NCBI RefSeq assembly: GCF_905373215.1
Contig: NZ_CAJPRT010000037.1
Location: 1 to 7,642, forward strand
Direction of reading: 5' to 3'
Source of the DNA: an uncultured Campylobacter sp.
GTDB lineage: Bacteria > Campylobacterota > Campylobacteria > Campylobacterales > Campylobacteraceae
Length of the DNA stretch: 7,642 nucleotides
Position 1 is the stretch's first letter; every line of letters begins with the position of its first letter. Shown piece after piece: positions 5,551-7,642 of the stretch. A program made the position numbers and the translations under genes. The notes under the pieces were generated by a model. It made no database searches. It saw only the letters and a list, made by a program, of their open reading frames with translations, and was not told the origin of the DNA.

Positions 5551-6142
5551 CCTTGACGGTCTCAAACGAGTTTATCTGCTCGTAGTACAGCGCCAGATGA
5601 GCTAAAGCGGATTTATAAGATCGCTTCTTAAGTTCGGATATTACGACGCTTGTGAAATTTTAAAATAATGCCAAGCAGTACTTGTTCGAGTGTGGCTTGC
5701 GACGCGCGAGGTTTTTGTAAATCGCGAGATTCGAGCTTTGCTCGGCTGACTGACACTGCGTGATGTGTGGGAGGTGTGAAATTTGCGGCATTGCGGTGTG
5801 AAATTTCAAGTCTTGCGGCGCGCGATTTATGCAGTCACTATATAAAATTTCATATGGCTGTCGCAGCTTCTAAGTCGGTGCGAAATAAAACTTGCGAAAC
5901 GACGTGTCATTTTGCGATCGTTTTAAATTTTGCAAATGCGCTGTATTTTGGCTCGATGCGAGATAAAATTTTACGCGGCGCACTTTTATGTGATGTATGC
6001 GTCTGGCTTGCCGTTGCTCGTTAGTACCATGTCAGAGAGTGTTAAGCATGGATGAGCGCGATGACTGGCTCGTGTAACTATTAGCGTGCCGTTGTGCTGC
6101 TAGTGGCTTTAAGAGGCGCGATGTGTATTTGCAGGGGAAGAG
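5551..6142. other. 592-base gap without a supportable gene
   Basis: Frames here are short and broken by stops. A GTG-initiated + strand frame at 5767-6024 (85 codons) has an unconvincing composition and no clear relatives. Structures seen: ACGAG/CTCGT hairpin (5566-5583); AAGCG/CGCTT hairpin with a 12-base loop (5605-5626), which might end mdaB transcripts; CGCGA/TCGCG (5705-5726); CGAGC-TTT-GCTCG (5732-5744); a 22-bp tandem repeat (5773-5816); a TATAAA (5841-5846) with no gene placed to use it clearly; and CCATG/CATGG (6027-6051). The many TG-rich short words and stops look like decayed or never-coding DNA. The promoter of the next gene must lie here if it is expressed, but I cannot place it. 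Confidence 0.6.
5773..5816 (+). repeat. Two-copy 22-bp tandem repeat
   Basis: GGTGTGAAATTT occurs at 5773-5784 and 5795-5806, exactly 22 bases apart, and both units end in TTGC (5791-5794 and 5813-5816). The next 22 bases (5817-5838) keep 8 of the first 12 positions and may be a degraded third unit. A 22-bp period is close to two helical turns. Confidence 0.6.
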
Positions 6143-6610
6143 ATGCTAAAAATCGATATGCTTGAGTTTTTTCGCTCGGGCAAGTTTGCTGACGTAAGAA
6201 GCGGATTGAGCTGCGCGCAGATCGTCGCGATGCTTGGCCCTGCGGACGCGAGCTTTAAGAGCGCTGGAGCTGAAATTTTAAGATACGGCGCCTTTGAGTT
6301 TCACTTTTTTCGAGACGAAATTTTTATGATTTTTTCGGATCATTTCAGAAGTGAGCCTCTAGATTTCGGCGGCGGAAGCGCGCGGCAAATCGAAATAGAG
6401 CCTTGGATATTATCGGGCTGTCCTGCTCCCATCGATCTTGCGGCGGTGAAAGACGCTTTAAGTCGCGAGCGGATTGAGTATTGCGAGCACGCAACGGATG
6501 AGGATTTGAAGCTAAGCTTAAGCAGCGGCGTTACGCTTGCGTTTGAAAGCTTAAGCGGGTTGGGCGAGCCCCGCGGTTACGAACTTGCCGCATTTTGGAT
6601 AAAATTTTAG
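6143..6610 (+). CDS. Hypothetical protein, 155 residues
   Basis: I do not recognise this protein with certainty. It has no signal peptide or membrane segment and is mildly acidic, so probably cytoplasmic. It begins MLKIDMLEFFRSGKFADV, followed by GLSCAQIVAMLGPAD at 21-35 and LRYGAFEFHFFRDEI at 46-60. A second half with a similar helix-then-strands pattern has IDLAAVKDALSRERIEY at 97-113 and LKLSLSSGVTLAFES at 122-136. The G-L-S-x-x-Q-I-x-x-x-L-G-P pattern resembles the helix-turn segment of BamE/SmpA-like and BLIP-like folds, and proteins of this size and outline occur as immunity or accessory proteins. That is inference and weak. AGGGGAAG (6133-6140) precedes the ATG; a second in-frame ATG at 6158 would remove five residues. 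Codon use resembles the upstream genes. A perfect inverted repeat follows the stop. It stands alone after a gene-free stretch. Confidence 0.72.
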   Translation: MLKIDMLEFFRSGKFADVRSGLSCAQIVAMLGPADASFKSAGAEILRYGAFEFHFFRDEIFMIFSDHFRSEPLDFGGGSARQIEIEPWILSGCPAPIDLAAVKDALSRERIEYCEHATDEDLKLSLSSGVTLAFESLSGLGEPRGYELAAFWIKF

Positions 6611-6613
6611 TGG

Positions 6614-6655
6614 AATTTAAAAAGAGAAATATTTCTTTCGCGCGCTTTTTAAATT
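6614..6655 (+). terminator. 11-bp perfect inverted repeat, possible AT-rich terminator
   Basis: AATTTAAAAAG (6614-6624) and CTTTTTAAATT (6645-6655) are exact inverted copies around 20 bases. The arms begin four bases after the stop at 6608-6610. The right arm carries TTTTT. The inner segment contains GAAATATTTC, itself a palindrome, and CGCGCG. It may be a bidirectional terminator, although the stem is almost all A-U. Confidence 0.45.
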
Positions 6656-6680
6656 TAGCTTTTAAATTTACGCTTCGTCG

Positions 6681-6700
6681 AATGAAAATGAATGAAAATC
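6681..6700 (+). repeat. Short 10-bp tandem repeat
   Basis: AATGAAAATG (6681-6690) is followed directly by AATGAAAATC (6691-6700). It lies in the 276-base spacer before the interrupted membrane-protein gene. The rest of that spacer shows no gene I can support, apart from an open 65-codon stretch in frame with the gene that follows. Confidence 0.6.
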
Positions 6701-6864
6701 CAAGCTAAATTTTGGCAGAAGCGGCGCCTTGTATTGCGCACAGCACTGGAAAAAACCGAGCCGTATTGGCTGCAGAAGTGCGGATTTAAAGATCGCGAAA
6801 GTTTGGAACGACGTAGCTCTGCTTTTATACCGCTACGGCGCGCCAGGATAAAGCGCCGAAATAA

Positions 6865-6882
6865 AAATTTAAACAAAAGAGG
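6865..6882 (+). promoter_or_regulatory. AT-rich leader and ribosome binding site deciding the start at 6887
   Basis: AAATTTAAACAAAAGAGG ends in AGAGG (6878-6882), 4 bases before ATG 6887. It is similar to the AAATTTAAT-C/G-AAAGGA leaders upstream of lpxD, the S51 peptidase gene and mdaB. It argues against using the in-frame ATG at 6692. Confidence 0.6.
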
Positions 6883-6886
6883 TTTG

Positions 6887-7471
6887 ATGTTTTTTGATAC
6901 AAAATACGATGAAAAAAAGATCGCTAGCTTTAATCAGATGAATACGCTTTTAAGATGCGTGCTGCTGTTTTTTATCCTTGGCGCGGCGCCGTATATGTCC
7001 TACACCGCGGTGCTACCGTCTAGCCCAGAGGATTTGCAGACCATAGAGGGGCGCGTCATATATGTGCAAACAAATAAGAGCAGAGGGGCTAGTTATTATA
7101 GGTTAAATTTGGTTGATAGCGCGCTTAAGCAGAGGCGTTTTTCTTTAGATGTTTACGGTACGCAGATAGACGGATACAAGGCTGCGATATACAACAAGGA
7201 CGTAAAAATTTAGTACCAAAGGATCGGGGGCGATACCGACCTTGCATGGCAGATCGCCCTTAAAGACGGGCAAATGGTTTTAAAATACGATTATGCTTTT
7301 GCAGCCAGATTTTATTACAATACCATATTCGATTCCTATAAAATCACATATTTAAAATGGGGCGGCGGTGCGCTTGCGCTTTTGATCGTTCAGATCGTTT
7401 TGACTCGGATAGCGAGGAGAAAATACCGCGCCAAATGGGGCTGCTACGAAAAACCTACGAATAAAATTTAA
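6887..7471 (+). pseudogene. Membrane protein gene interrupted by an in-frame TAG (codon 109 of 195)
   Basis: From ATG 6887 the frame runs 108 codons to TAG at 7211-7213, then continues in the same frame without further stops to TAA 7469-7471. If codon 109 were sense, the product would have 194 residues: a short cytoplasmic N-terminus, a transmembrane segment (about 20-42), a soluble domain containing IEGRVIYVQTNKSRGASYYR and the sequence around VKI-stop-YQRIGG, a second transmembrane segment (about 156-175, GGGALALLIVQIVL), and a basic tail (RRKYRAKW). The break falls inside the soluble domain, and the part after it still encodes a credible second anchor, so this is most likely one gene with one nonsense change (for example from TGG or CAG) or a sequencing error. 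The first fragment alone (6887-7213) would have one anchor and half a domain. The second (from ATG 7274) lacks a good ribosome binding site. The family is not recognised. A longer frame from 6692 adds an Arg/Lys-rich stretch that I consider untranslated. Confidence 0.75.
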
Positions 7472-7480
7472 AATCGGTCG

Positions 7481-7508
7481 TTGCCAAATAAATTTAGGCA
7501 AAATTTTA
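7481..7508 (+). terminator. Probable terminator after the interrupted membrane-protein gene
   Basis: TTGCC (7481-7485) pairs with GGCAA (7497-7501) around an 11-base AT-rich loop that can extend the stem by A-U pairs with one bulge. AATTTT follows. It starts nine bases after the TAA at 7469-7471. Confidence 0.5.
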
Positions 7509-7535
7509 ACCTGGTAAAATTTCTGATCGGCTTTT

Positions 7536-7558
7536 GCGCGCTAATTAAATTTACGCGC
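7536..7558. other. GCGCG/CGCGC hairpin in the right-edge intergenic DNA
   Basis: GCGCG (7536-7540) and CGCGC (7554-7558) pair, and TAA/TTA just inside extend the stem after a bulged C. On the minus strand the stem is followed by AAAAG, on the plus strand by CAGTTGCGCC, so neither side has a T run. The remaining DNA to 7642 is AT-rich with AAATTT motifs, and I see no gene in it. Confidence 0.4.
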
Positions 7559-7642
7559 CAGTTGCGCCGCAAAATTTAAATCTTAAATTTAAAGAGCGAA
7601 ATAGAGAAAGTGAAATCGCGGTTTAAATTTTACTTTTTAAAA

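Noticed and set aside
5700..5745. GCTCGAATCTCG on the minus strand as a tRNA T-arm.
   Set aside because: No matching acceptor, D or anticodon arms could be assembled around it.
5773..5838. 22-bp repeats as a CRISPR array.
   Set aside because: The units are directly adjacent with no spacers, there are only two good copies, and no cas gene is present.
5767..6024. 85-codon + strand frame starting at GTG, or 56 codons from ATG 5854.
   Set aside because: The start region is made of the 22-bp repeat, the composition is rich in scattered Cys and unlike neighbouring genes, and no family is recognisable.

Overview
The window looks like chromosomal DNA from a Campylobacter species (Campylobacterota) of moderate G+C, in the manner of the oral species such as C. 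gracilis, C. rectus or C. showae. Three things suggest this: the gene order acetolactate synthase large subunit - small subunit - lpxD, which as I recall matches C. jejuni; short AT-rich leaders ending in AAAGGA; and intergenic DNA packed with AAATTT. The genus call is fairly firm. The species is not determined.

Layout, with every recognised gene on the + strand. Bases 1-231 are the 3' end of an unidentified gene with a seven-proline run and a Ser/Arg-rich tail, followed by a hairpin at 247-284. Bases 232-684 are non-coding, AAATTT-rich, carry a diverged 40-bp direct repeat and end in a TATAAT promoter. Bases 685-3833 are a tight operon of ilvI, ilvH and lpxD: the two subunits of acetohydroxyacid synthase (branched-chain amino acid synthesis) and the lipid A N-acyltransferase. 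After a 383-bp spacer with hairpins come a peptidase S51 (dipeptidase E-like) gene at 4217-4834 and mdaB, an FAD-dependent quinone reductase, at 4972-5550.

The right third is less orderly. Bases 5551-6142 hold no gene I can support, but contain a short 22-bp tandem repeat. A 155-residue protein that I do not recognise lies at 6143-6610, followed by an 11-bp perfect inverted repeat. Bases 6887-7471 encode a two-transmembrane-segment protein whose reading frame is cut by a single in-frame TAG at 7211-7213. The frame stays open on both sides, so this is probably a young pseudogene or a sequencing error. The window ends in AT-rich DNA with two hairpins.

The first half is housekeeping metabolism and cell-envelope synthesis. 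I found no CRISPR array, transposase, phage gene, tRNA or rRNA, and no clear new biological system. The items most worth a second look are the amber-interrupted membrane protein, the polyproline-tail protein at the left edge, and the near-identical leader sequences before several unrelated genes.
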